From: Vigna angularis
Lineage: Eukaryota > Streptophyta > Magnoliopsida > Fabales > Fabaceae
Assembly (NCBI RefSeq): GCF_016808095.1
Contig: NC_068970.1
Location: 35,994,630 to 36,058,629, forward strand
Direction of reading: 5' to 3'
DNA: 64,000 nucleotides
This document shows, in pieces, positions 23,593-34,991 of this stretch. The notes below the pieces were generated by a model. That model was not told the DNA's origin. It searched no databases and saw nothing but the letters and a program-made list of their open reading frames with translations. A program made the translations under genes and the position numbers. The stretch's first letter is position 1; every line of letters starts with the position of its first letter.

Positions 23593-25272
23593 CACTAGTG
23601 CAACGAAGGGAAACGATAGCGGTTGTTTCGAATATACGCTTCGATTTTAGAACCACGACATATACTGACACTTTAGGCCGCGGTTCCAACCGAGGTAATA
23701 ACCTGGGGATATGACAACAATTCTTGCTTGAACCGTGGCCAAAACCCTGTATTTTTTTTTTAATTTTCGTGTAACCTTTGACCTCGGTTTTACCACAACC
23801 GAGGTAATAACCTAGGGATATGGCAGCGGTCCTGCTTGAACCGCGGCCAAAATCTTGTTTTTTTTTTTTTTTTTTTACAATCATACAATTATTCTACAAA
23901 ATTACAATCATACAATTATACAATATATATTCAACATACAATCAATTCAATCATATAATCAAACAATTAATAAACATTCAAATTATCAATTCAAACATTC
24001 AATCATACATGATTATTCATATTCAACACAAAAAAAAAATTAAAAATTAACAAATTAAAAATTAACAAAATGAAAATTAATAAAACGAATAATACAATCA
24101 TACAATCAAACAATTAATAAGCATTCAAATTATCAATTCAAACATTCATTCATACATAATTATTCATATTCAACCTACAAAAAATTAAAAATTAACAAAA
24201 TGAAAATTAATAAACAGAATAATACGAATCTGGGAGTGTGAAAAACCACACAATAATGGAGAAGATGGAACAACCCATGGTCTGAAATGAAACAAATTTA
24301 AAAGAAAAAACACAATACCTACAAAAAAATACAACAAAACTTAAGTTTGATAATCCGAATAAATAAAAAAAACGTATCAAACCAACCCAAAAACTAAAAA
24401 AAAACGAAAAGACTCCGGCGACCAAAGCCAAATTTGTTCAGATACAAACATAGGTGATGAAAAATGAGGAAGGAAGTCCTTCTACAATGACGACGGCGGC
24501 GCAACAGTGGCGTAAGGAAGAAGGGAGAAAGATCGCGATGGCGTAGAAGAAGAAGAAGTTGCAGAGAGAAATCGCTAGAGAAGAAGAACTGTTCGCGTTT
24601 GAGGAAGATGAAACTGTTCACTCTTTGTAATATTTTTTTAACCTAATCAAATGTTACTACCTCGGTTCATTAGAAAACCGGGGTAATAGAGGGGATATAG
24701 CCTCAGTTCCAACTTAACCGAGGCCTATTCTCCTAAAAAAAATTAAACTTGATCTGAAATGACAATTTTGAAATTTTTTTCAACCTTTATGCCGCGGTTC
24801 CCCGCCTAACCGAGACCTATTCTCTTAAATATTTAAAATTTGTTCAGATCAGGGAATAGGCCGCGGTTCCCCTAAGAACCGAGGCCTATTCCCTGACGGT
24901 CCAGAATTTTGCAGGGACAATAGGCCGCGGTTCCCCTCAAAACCGAGACCTATTCCCCTACAAATTTATTTCAAGATTGACTTGGCAGGAATGTCAGAAT
25001 TTTGTAGGGGCAAGTTCCCCTCAGAACCGAGGCCTATTCCCCTGCAAATTTATTTCAGGAGTGACTTGGCGAGAATGTCAAAATTTTGCTGGAACAATAG
25101 GCCTCGGTTCTCCTTAGAACCGAGGCCGAAAGACATATACTGCCGCGGTTCTTTTGCAACCGAGGCCTATACTGTCGATATAATTTCAAAAATGCCACTG
25201 CACAATATTATGCTTCGAGTTCTAGTGAACCGATGCATAATGTGCACGGTAATAAATAATTTTTTACTAGTG
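23593..25272. mobile_element. Non-autonomous CACTA (En/Spm) element B
   Basis: The left end is CACTAGTGCAACG and the right end is TTTTTTACTAGTG, with a perfect TSD AAT (23590-23592 and 25273-25275). Subterminal repeats are dense: CCGCGGTTC, AACCGAGG and GGCCTATTC variants at 23620-23860 and especially 24660-25170. The middle has a duplicated AT-rich block of about 140 bp. No transposase is encoded, so it would depend on an autonomous partner. It belongs to the same family as element A. Confidence 0.92.
23957..24225. repeat. Tandem duplication inside CACTA element B
   Basis: Two copies of an AT-rich unit of about 140 bp. Both contain AATCAAACAATTAATAA, AAATTATCAATTCAAACATT and ATTATTCATATTCAAC in the same order. 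It has no coding content. Confidence 0.75.
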
Positions 25273-25275
25273 AAT

Positions 25276-27535
25276 ATTTTAAAATCATATTACATAGTGA
25301 TATAACCAAAGCAGTATGTTATCTTTCCTTTAGTTGATTACCATGTGGACTAAAGGGTAACATATACATCGATCCTAAGATTAAAGAGTAATGCCTAAAA
25401 TAATCAATTTTAATACCTCTATTTTATATTGACGAAAGATCCACTCATAGGTTTTAACTCATTATATATAAATATTTCTAAAAAAGAAGAAAGAAAAGTT
25501 TATGTAATAGAAGTAAAGAAGGTTGAGAAATAAGAAATATAATAAAAAGGTGACAATTTTTTTGAAATAAATGAGAAAGAAAAAGTTGTAAGAATAACTA
25601 AGGTTGGTAAGAGATGTCTACCTACGTTTGTAGACACCATGCTTTACAATATGTGAATCTTTGGCCATAATTATACCCAAACGGAACTTGGTAGTTTCAT
25701 GAGACAATATTCCTACTATATACCCAATGCTTAAATTTGATGAAATGGGGATAAGAAAAATAAATCTTTGATTCTACTTTGTATTTTTCTTTTTAATTTT
25801 CGATTCTACTTTTCACATTCTATCCTTGCATGTCAATCTTACTGATTTATTTATTTATTTTTATTTTGGATCACGAATATTATTCACAATTAACTTTAAT
25901 TTTACAAAATATGTTTTAATTTATTTTATAATTTTTTATTTACTAGTAATTTGAAAATGAGGATTTGGGCTTGGGATTCCAACGTGGTTGTGGGAATTGG
26001 TAAGCATATTTTTGATATCAGTGAGAGGTTTAGAAAGCGATGTGGATTTTCACTTTAGCTTTCTTTTGAACTTATCATGCCCTTTGCAAAAGAGAATGGT
26101 TTGGGAATCCTATGTCCCTCTAAGTTTGCTTCTTTTTACTGTGTCCCTTTCCGATAACAAGATTCCCACATCGTATCACTCTCATAGCTTTTGAATTGCT
26201 CATGCTACCGTGTTTTACGTTACTGATAAGAAAACACATGCATAAATCCAGTACTGCAATCATACAATAGACTTTCTAAGTGCCTTTATGTTGCTCTGTC
26301 AAATTTATACCACATATTGGAGATCATTGCTACAACTCATAGAACAAATCGACCAAGCCCTGTTTTAAATTCAAATTTGACCAACCCTCTTTCAGGATTT
26401 GAACATCATATGTTAGTAATTATGGTGACACAAGTTCAGCTGTGTCTGATTTAGAATAGAGATTAAGACATCTTAATTAAATTTATTTGGGTGTTATGGC
26501 CCAGAAAAACATGGGAGTAGGTGCTCATGCTACAAGAAAGCGACATTTGAACATTTCTCAAATGCCTCAAATTCTGGTCTTCGTAAGAATAAGTCTTGTT
26601 AAAGTGCACTGATTTGCTTAATGGTTACGTGATACTATTGCCACATAAGCAGAGGAATCATTATGAACTTGGTGGCAAAATAACTTTAAATCGGCTTCCA
26701 CTAAAAGAATTTTATTAATATCTTTCATATTATTATTAAATCACTTATTAATATCTTGCATGGATATACATGATGTGAGAAAAGAATGTTTAAAGTTTCC
26801 CATCAACTAACTAATAAGGTGAATTTTTATTTTTTTTCTGTTTTAGAAAACATCTACTAGTGTTCTCTGATATAAACTCTTAAACGTGAAAAATAAATTA
26901 AAATTATAATTGAAAAATAGAAAAGACCTGGAAACCAAAAAACTTTTAATGATAAACGATAATAATTTGACATAAGCTTTAACGTGACATGAACTTTAGT
27001 AAATATGTGGGGATTGCATTGGACAGGTAGAGTACATGGAAAACCTGCAGCGAACAAGGAGGAGAAGAAATTCTGTCATCGTCCAAGTGATCTTATATAT
27101 CTCTTTAGCATCTTCCAATGAATAAAGCTGTTACATAGTTGGGTTGTAAAAGCAATGTTGTGCTTCAACCATTAGTTGATTTTTCCATTTTGTTAACCGA
27201 GGCTGCATTACTAAAACTACGTACTTTTTCTATTGTTTATATGGATAAAAGACGATAGAATATTAATGGATTCCATAAGTAGAAAGAACGAGAAACAAAG
27301 ACTGTTAAACAGATGGTCAAAAAAGTGAAGATGAGCCTGTAAACTCAGTTTATTCAGCTCCTTTTGTGACTTTGAAGTTATAGTCCATTTTTTGTACCTT
27401 TTACACTGCTCGAGTGTGTCAGAATAACAACTGCACTCCTAAAAAAAGTTAGCAGCGTATGAATGGGACCAACAAAGCCCAACTTACCTTTGTTCTTTAA
27501 TCACTTTTATTTTCATATCTGAACTAAAAAATTAA
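25276..27535. other. Intergenic DNA, no gene recognised
   Basis: Mixed AT-rich sequence of unremarkable composition. The frame at 25988-26194 has no family match, and I see no splice-consistent gene, tRNA or element end. Confidence 0.45.
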
Positions 27536-28957
27536 CATAAATTTATACCATATAGATCGATCGGTACATGTCACTCATCAATCAATTACGTACAAAGTCA
27601 ATTTTAGGAGTTCTACGACAACACAAACCCAATAGTCACCAATTGACCTTGTACCGTTCCGTACCTGATACACTTGTAATTTGATTAACAAAAAACACAA
27701 CATACCTAATACATTTGGTCGTGATTGTATCAATCTAAATAAAAAAACAATTTCGAAACCTATAATAAAGAGACAAGGTAAAGATGTGAATAATTATATT
27801 TATTTAACATTTAAGACTTAATTATAACAATCGATTGATAATTAAAAACTGACTTGAATGTTGGAGTGTGCCTTAGTAAGTACTCACTATTCATATTTGG
27901 ACTTTGCAAGAGAAAAATATCAACAAGACTATAAAAGAAGTAAAGTGAAGATAATTTAAATAATTGGTATAAATTGTGAAGGTGAAGTTCTCGATCATAT
28001 ATCCTGAAACAATTGTAATTCAAATAATCCGATTGGAGACATCACAACTTTTCAAGATAAGTTTAAATTGTTGAAATTAAAACTTGAAGTAACCAAGAAA
28101 AATATCAAAGTGGAGTATTAGAAACAAACAATTTTTCTAAATACTTTTAAGATCATATTTTTTTTATTTACTGATTATTTTCAAATTGAATTTAATTATA
28201 ATCTTATTTTTTGTGAGAAAGTTATTTAAATAATCATTATTTATGTAAAATTGAGTGATGATATTTATTTTGTGAAAATCTAATTTTTTTTATATTGTAT
28301 ATTAATTAAACAGGAATCTTTTATAAGATAAAACTTACTACATTAAATTTTTTTATTTTTTATTTATTTTTCTTCCTTCTTTCACCGTGCAACATCATCT
28401 TTTCTATTATAGTTTTTCTAGTTCATAACAGTTATATTATACACTATTATCTTTTAAGATATAAGGTTGAGAACTTCACCTTTACGCTTTATATCAATTA
28501 CTCCAATTATCTTTATTTTATTTCTTTCACGGTCTTGTCGATTTTTTCCTTTTGCAAAGTTCAAATTCGAGGGATGGTACCTGCTAAAGGCACTTCAATG
28601 CTCTAATTAGTTATTAATTACCGATTGATTATCACAATTAAGTCGATCGATTATCACAATTAAGTCTTAAATGTTTAATAAATGTAATCACACACCTCTT
28701 TACCTTACATCTGTATTTATAGATTTCAAAATGGACTTTTGATTAAGGTTAGCACAATCATGGTCCAATGTCTTTTAAGCATGTTTTGTAATGTGTTAAT
28801 GGAATTACGAGTTCTTTTGTGTGCTAGGTATCGAACGGTACGAGGTCAATTGGTGACCGTTTGGTTTGTATTGTTGTGGGACTCCTAAGGTTGACTTTCT
28901 ACGTAATTGACCGATCAGGTGACATGTACCGACCGGTCTATATGGTACAACAATACT
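27536..28957. mobile_element. Long inverted-repeat (foldback) element
   Basis: The arm at about 27536-28040 is matched, in reverse complement and in the same order, by about 28430-28957. Paired blocks include TACCATATAGATCGATCGG with its counterpart near 28930, TCACCAATTGACCT with 28850, ACATTTAAGACTTAATT with 28660, and AAGGTGAAGTTCTC with 28465. Each arm is roughly 500 bp and by eye 75-80% alike, around a spacer of about 390 bp. I could not identify a TSD, so the exact ends and superfamily (long-TIR Mutator-like or foldback) are unsettled. No transposase is present. Confidence 0.7.
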
Positions 28958-29554
28958 TTAGGTTGATTTCCTTTGATTTTTCTGCTTCTTTAATGATATT
29001 TTACTTTGTTGTGCTTTGTTTTACCATGCTAGACAAGACTTTTTGCAATTGCAATATCTCTAATAGATATTTTTCTTATGTAATGATGATTCTTGATCAC
29101 ATTGGTTTATCTCATTATAAGAAAATAATTCATTTTTCTCTAACTAGTCATTTCAAATTGTCGAGTTACACAATGATATATAAGGGATAAAAAAAAACTC
29201 AAAATTTTATGAGTGTAGTGGGTTTTGTGTTGTAAAAGTTTCTCTTTAACTAATATAGAACATATGATAAATATAAATCTCCACACAAAAAATATCACCA
29301 CTTCTTCTCTTAACCACTAAACCAACTTTCTAAAAAAAATCGATTTATAATTAAATACAACACAAAAATACCAAAAAAACAAAAAATAAGATCTTAAAAT
29401 GTATAAAAAAAAGTCTTAATTCCGGATATAACCTATCAAAATTAGTTGGAGTTCTAACTAAGAAGTGCATGTTATGGTAAACCTTCAAAAGTGTCACAAT
29501 ATTAATAATTGAAGGTTGAGATTACGTTGCAAAAGTTTTATATATTTGCGGTGA

Positions 29555-29835
29555 GAGTGTTTCTCCATGCACCTCCCCATATTTCTCTTTATACTCCACA
29601 TTTCGAAAATTTGTTGAAGAAAAAATTCTTCAACGGAAAATCCGTTTAAAATTTTTTCAAAAGTTTCAACGGATTTTGAAATTCATTGAAGGATTTTTTT
29701 CTTCAACGAATTTCGAAATCTGTCGAAGAAAAGAAGTGGGGTATATGGTTTCTTGAAATGCAGGAGATAGTTTTGGAATTTTAAAAAATGTGGAGGTGCA
29801 GGAAAAAATGTAAGGAGGTGTTAGGAAAAACATTC
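29555..29835. mobile_element. Mutator-type MITE, 281 bp
   Basis: Terminal inverted repeats of about 22 bp: left GAGTGTTTCTCCATGCACCT, right (read inward) GAATGTTTTTCCTAACACCT. The element is flanked by a perfect 9-bp TSD TTGCGGTGA (29546-29554 and 29836-29844). The interior has inverted words around TTGAAGAA/TTCTTCAA and ACGGATTTT. The 9-bp TSD points to Mutator-like transposase mobilisation. It encodes no protein. Confidence 0.9.
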
Positions 29836-29844
29836 TTGCGGTGA

Positions 29845-30375
29845 AATTTTATCCACTACATATTGGGCTAAAGTTCAACTTGTTTGATTAACATAAATTC
29901 ATGAACAACTCATTACATTTTCATTTAAGAGCAAAATTATTATATTACTAAATTAAATTCATAAGATGAATCTAACTAAGCATATTGTATATATCGACTA
30001 AAAATAAAGTTAAATAATAGTGTATAAATATATGTAAATTTTATTTTATAAATTAATTTTAAAATACATAGGAGGTGGATAATAAAGACAACTAAGATGA
30101 AAAGACCATGTAACGACGACAGCACCGAATTACCATGTGACGGTAACGATAACACCATAACACTACAACATGCGAAAATGCCTAAACACCCTCATGAACA
30201 ATGCTTAGAGAAGAACCTTTGTGAATTCCCAAAGACCCTTGTGATTGCAACGACAACAAACACGAACAATGACGAGAACAAGAAGGAATTTGACAACAAT
30301 GAGAATGAGGAGAGCGAATATGGCAAATGGAGATGACAAACTCACTAGAGAGCGAAAGGAGGCAAAGGAAGAAGG
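29845..30375. other. Intergenic DNA
   Basis: Contains a hydrophilic 79-codon frame (30097-30336, Asn/Asp/Glu-rich at its end) with no family match. The short words GGCAAACTCACT and GGAGA are repeated near 30340-30400. It may be the degraded left part of the Ty3 remnant that follows. Confidence 0.4.
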
Positions 30376-30379
30376 CAAA

Positions 30380-31050
30380 CTCACTGGAGAAGGGAGAAGG
30401 AAGATATCAAAATAATCACTGTAGAGGCAAATTATGGACTATCCCTTGATCCTATAGAAGACGAACTTTAGGAAGAACCTTTGCAATTCAGAGGACCTAT
30501 GACAAGGTTAAGGAGCAAACAGTTGGAAGAACAAATCTCCTTTAGGCTCATGATGCTTCATGAAGTTTGGAATTCAAGGGACATGAAGATCATGACTTGG
30601 AACATAATTATATATTAATTTAGACAATTAAAAATATTTGCAATTTTCTTTTAATGACAAATAATTTGTTTCAGTTTTCTTTTTTTAATTTTGAATTATT
30701 TTTGGGTTCAATGTCTTTGGACTTTGTTTTTGGGTTTCTTAGGTACCTTAAATATTTGTGCCTATATATAGAGACCCCAAATACATATGTATACACTTTT
30801 GAGTCACAATATATGCATTTTCGATTTTTAGAGAGAATTCTCTTGGTTCTTGGATTAGAACTTTAATTCTTATCAAAGATTAACATTTTTGTGGTGAATC
30901 TTCACTTGACTTATCAATATTCTAGATTGTGGTGTCCCCATCTCTGTCTTATTTTGTGTTTTTCTCTGATTTATTTTTATTGTCTCCCTTGAGAATTCAA
31001 ATTAAGAAAAAGATTGTATTCTTTCCTAATTAACGTTTGCTATAACAACT
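30380..31050 (+). pseudogene. Remnant of plus-strand Ty3 element: polyprotein end plus LTR
   Basis: Near 30475-30620 one plus-strand frame reads PLQFRGPMTRLRSKQLEEQI, which resembles the GPMTRxRAK stretch near the C-terminus of many Ty3-type polyproteins. It is followed, with an AT-rich join, by a sequence with LTR character: CCTATATATAGAGACC (TATA box, about 30760) and an end near TTGCTATAACA (about 31045). No RT or second LTR is present, and the left part is decayed. The LTR limits are uncertain. Confidence 0.4.
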
Positions 31051-31792
31051 TAAGAGCTTCAATGGTTAACGTTTCTTCTCAAAGATCTTCATATTTCTTT
31101 TCTCTTTTCTACTTTCTTCACCTACAATAATCACTAAACAATTCAAGTAACTTCCATTCCAGTCTTCCAAATGCACCAAACACATTGAGATTGATTGTCA
31201 TGTAATTTGTGAGAAAGTTTCCACTAGTATGCCTAAACTGCTTTCATATTTATTCTTGACTTCTTGTTGATCTTTTCACCAAGCCCTTGTCGCCTCAAAC
31301 TTTCAACCATCTTTGTCCCAAGTTGAGAATGCATGATATCTACACCCAACTTGTTTGTTTTGTTTTCCTCTATGCATGATACCTAAACTGCTTTCATATA
31401 TATACAAATTTTTTCTTCTATGCATTTTCAGACCAATCAAATAATCCTTTTCTCTTTTTCCTTTTTTCCTTTCATCGTTTCTTATTTCCTTTCTTCTTTT
31501 TAATACAAATTCAATGTCTATCTAATTAAGATTTATTGAATCCATAATATGTTTACAAATATCCAATTCTATTCTCTAAAGGTTGAGTCTTCAATATGAA
31601 ATAAGGGCCTCTTACACCGTGTTTTCTATGTATGTAATGTTTTTGCATATGAAAGGGTGAGTGCCCCACTCATTTGTTTTAGCGGATTTAAGATAATTTA
31701 TGAAAGAGATTTTGTTAGAGAGGAGAAATTAATTTTTAATTTTCCATTGTTTATTTTTATTTTTTTTAGTGGATGAGCAAGGAATTGATTCT
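31051..31792. other. Intergenic DNA left of the nested insertion
   Basis: AT- and pyrimidine-rich sequence without a recognised gene. This is the flank into which the copia element inserted; before insertion it was contiguous with 56655 onward. Confidence 0.5.
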
Positions 31793-31797
31793 TTTAT

Positions 31798-32160
31798 TAA
31801 CAAGATAATGGACGAAATCTATAGGGCAAAGAATATTCAACAGATGGGAAATACAAATCATGGAAAGAAGAAGCATGAAGAACATACCTTAAAGAGAAAA
31901 AGTAGTAAATGAACCCTTAAGAGAAGATCCAACAAACGAACCCTTAAGAAGAAGAAGCATCAAAAGAACCCAAAGCACAGTGAAATAGTAACAGAGAGAA
32001 AAGAATGATGCATATCAAAGAAGTATCCAAAGAATCGTAATGTGTTGAAAAGTGTAACAATGTGTCTAGAGTCAAACAAAAGAGGGAAATAAAAAGGGGA
32101 AAAGCGGGGAAGGAAAAATATGGTTGGGCTGCAATGTGCAAGCCCAATATAATATTATCA
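31798..32160 (-). repeat. 3' LTR of the copia element (363 bp)
   Basis: Plus-strand start TAACAAGATAATGG, end AATATTATCA. It pairs with 56274-56649 but differs by substitutions and small indels of an AAGAAGAAGCAACAAA-type unit. The pair is visibly more diverged than the LTR pair of the Athila element nested inside, as expected for the older host element. Confidence 0.93.
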
Positions 32161-32177
32161 TCCCCACCTCCCCCCTC
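32161..32177 (-). other. Polypurine tract of the copia element
   Basis: The minus strand reads GAGGGGGGAGGTGGGGA directly before the LTR start TGATAATATT. The same bases encode the Glu/Gly run at the end of the polyprotein (QVEGGGG). Confidence 0.9.
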
Positions 32178-33574
32178 AACCTGGTAGTAGATGTTAGTCA
32201 TTCCCAGCTTGGAATAAAGATACTTAAAAACAACATGAGCAAGAGGTTTGGTGAAGAGGTCAGTTGCTTGTTCAATGGTTGAAATAGAAAGCAGCTTGAG
32301 GAGGCCTTTGTTAGCTTGTCCCTTACAATATGGTAGTCTATTTCAATGTGTTTGATGCGTTCATGGAAAACTTGATTAGAGGCAATCTGGATGGCGGAGC
32401 AATTGCCATGAAGAACGTAAGTCAACCATTGTAGTTCACAGGTGATAGTGGCTAGAGCCCGATATTAAACTTCTGAATTCTGGAAACGATATGCTACTTT
32501 TTGGACTTCCAAGAAATGATGGAATTGCCGAAGTGGATGGAGTAACCAGTGATAGATTTTTTGGATTCGAGACAAGTGGCCCAATCAGAATCACTATACG
32601 CTTTGAGCTGGTTGGGGTTGTTGCTTTGAAGGAGGATGCCATTACTAGGACTGCCCTTGAGATATCTGAGAATGCGGTGAACAACTTATTGATGAAGGGT
32701 GGTAGGAGAGGAGACAAATTGGCTGAGGTTATTAACAGAGAATGTGATGTCGGGTCTGGTATTTGTGAGATATATGAGGAAGTCAATGAGTCTTTGGTAG
32801 GAGGAGACATCTTCATTTCGTTGAGAAGGTCACCTTGACTAGTAAGACGAGAAGAATGTGCCATAGGAGTAGGCATAAGGGCTCAATGGAGAATTCCAGC
32901 TTCTTTGAGGAGGTCAAGAGTGTATTTACGTTGATTGAGGTGGATTCCAAAGTTGTTCTGAGCAACTTCCAAGCCAAGAAAGTAGGTGAGATCACCCAAG
33001 TTTTTGATGCAGAAAAGGCTATTAAGGGAGGTAGTGATATGTTGTATCTTAGTGGCGTTGTTTCTCGCAAGAACAATATCATCAACGTAGATTAAGATGG
33101 CAGTGGTGTAGCAAGTATCATGTTTCAGGAAAAAGGAATGATCAACATTAGAACGAGTATAATTATTAGATAGAAGAAAGTGGAAAGTTTATCATACCAT
33201 TGTCGTCCAGCTTGCTTGAGCCCATATAGTGATCTTTGAAGTTTGAACACTTGATTTGGGTTGTAATGGTTGCATATAAACTTCTTCATGTAAGTCACCA
33301 TAAAGAAAAGCGTTGTTGACATCAAGCTGTTTAAGTATCCAGTAGTTAGAGGCAGCAATGGCGAGGAGAAGACGGAGAGTAGTTAACTTTGCAATAGGGG
33401 AAAAAGTCTTCAGGTAGTCTAATCATTTAAGTTGGGTGTAGCCCTTAGCTACAAGATGGACTTTAAAAAGGTCAATAGATCCATCAGACTTGTGTTTGAT
33501 TTTGTATATCCAGCGGCATCCAATAGTTGTTTTACCCGGGGGGAGGTTAGTGATGGTCCAGGTGTTGTTGTATG
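32164..33574 (-). pseudogene. pol: Copia reverse transcriptase and RNase H (decayed)
   Basis: Read right to left across shifting frames. The RT starts NNTWTITNLPPGK..GCRWIYKIKHKSDGSI (about 33590-33440) and continues [20 protein letters not shown] (about 33250-33190). The catalytic YVDD lies at 33078-33089, followed by NLGDLTYFLGLEVAQNN. The frame then crosses PTPMAHSSRLTSQGD (near 32870) and a shifted stretch, and ends with the RNase H tail (VFHERIKHIEIDYHIVRDKL, about 32370-32300) and LGMTNIYYQVEGG next to the LTR. At least three frame changes and several stops make it inactive. It was separated from the integrase part by the solo LTR at 33575-34986. Confidence 0.88.
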
Positions 33575-34986
33575 TGTTGGCTGCCAAACCAATGGCAAAT
33601 GCACTAGTCACAGCGTAGCAAGTGATAAATATTGTTCTCTCCCAAGGGACTTGTGCAACACATGATAATTCTTCCATTCATAAATCAATTAGACATCAAA
33701 GTGCACAAAATAACACAAGAAACTCTTTTTGGTATTATATCAAACAGTTGGTGTGCAAGAAATTTAACATAGAGTATTTACAATGGTTAAACTTTGGTGT
33801 TGAAGGCACTTAGAAATGGAATAGACTAAAAATGATATGAAAAGACATTGTTGAGGTTAGGTTTCACCAATTTACTCTTGTGCATACACAATTTCATCTC
33901 CTTTCCATCAATTAACTAAATTAATCCACAAAATTACTCTAGCCCTAATCCCCTAGGTGAAAGAGCCTAACTTTTACCTATTAACTATCAATCCCTTGAC
34001 TAATTAATAAGAAAAACCCGCATTAAGAACTAGGATCTAAGACAACATGTAAATCATCTTCCATCCCTAGAATCAATGAACCACAAGGACTCCTGTTTCA
34101 GTTCTGGGTTCCATTTTACGTCCCCATAACCCATGAAACCCCAAAAATCAAGTCACGAACGTCCCCATTACATGCAATCTTTAAGATTGAAAAAAAAATA
34201 CTAGCAATTGATAGAAAAGGCATATATATATATATATATATATATATTCAAATCATTCAACAATTACACAAGATTCAAAGGCTACAACTAACCCCAACAA
34301 GATGAGTTTGGCTCTCCATTTCCATGGAGAGCCTTTAAGCTTACAAAATGGCCATGGAAGAAGAAGAAGAACCCAAAGAGGAAGAACAGAGTGTTCCCAC
34401 AAGCCCTAGCAGCCCTCCAAGCTCTCCTCTGAGTGAAATCGCGCCTACAAACCACAAAAACCCCAAACCCCTTCGCTTTTTATGGTTAAATAAGCTCAAT
34501 CTGCCACATCAGCAAGACTGGCGCCTGGCCCCCCTGGGGTGCCCAGGCGCGAGCGTTGCGCGAAAAATGGCGCTCGGCCCCCCTCCTGATGCGCCCAGGC
34601 GCGAGCATTGCGCGGAAACTGGCGCCCGACCCCGTTCCTGGGGCGCCCGGCTTAAGCACATCAGAAATCAGCTTCTATGCAGGTGGCGCTCAGCCCCCCT
34701 GAACCAGGGGGGCCCGGCCTGATTTTTTTGCACTGCATTTGCTCTTTTTCTGTAGATGTGCTTGCTTCTTGTGGTTGGTTCAGCTCTATACATTGTTGGA
34801 GATTCTTCCAAGCACATTATTAGCTACAAAATAAGGGATTATAGATGAAATTACATCAAAGTAGCCCAAAACACAATTATTCATAAAACTAAGATAAATT
34901 AGAGGATTAAGCAAGTTACAAACTAGAAAAGAGTTCATTTTGCTATTAAAATGATGCTTAGATAATGGTAAGAATTAGCATTATCA
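33575..34986 (-). mobile_element. Solo LTR (Athila-like) inserted in the copia RT
   Basis: Starts TGTTGGCTGCC and ends GCATTATCA on the plus strand, with a perfect TSD GTATG (33570-33574 and 34987-34991). Removing it and one TSD rejoins the copia frame between QWTQAMQDELHALA and NNTWTITNLPPGK. The minus-strand start TGATAATGC and the layout resemble the Athila-type LTR at 36977-38207, so an Athila-like source is likely but not proven. It contains a (TA)n run (34219-34248) and a GC-rich repeat block. Confidence 0.88.
34515..34735. repeat. GC-rich palindromic repeat block in the solo LTR
   Basis: Three to four imperfect units of about 60 bp built from TGGCGC, CCCAGGCGCGAGC and TTGCGCG stand out sharply from the AT-rich surroundings. 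The 124-codon plus-strand frame that crosses it (34348-34722) is probably fortuitous. Confidence 0.75.
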
Positions 34987-34991
34987 GTATG

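Noticed and set aside
32491..33095. Plus-strand frames of 115 and 86 codons
   Set aside because: They are antisense to the copia RT/RNase H, whose YVDD box and other motifs are clear on the minus strand.
34348..34722. A 124-codon plus-strand frame starting MAMEEEEEPKEEEQSV
   Set aside because: It lies inside a TSD-bounded solo LTR, and its second half is a translation of the GC-rich repeat block.
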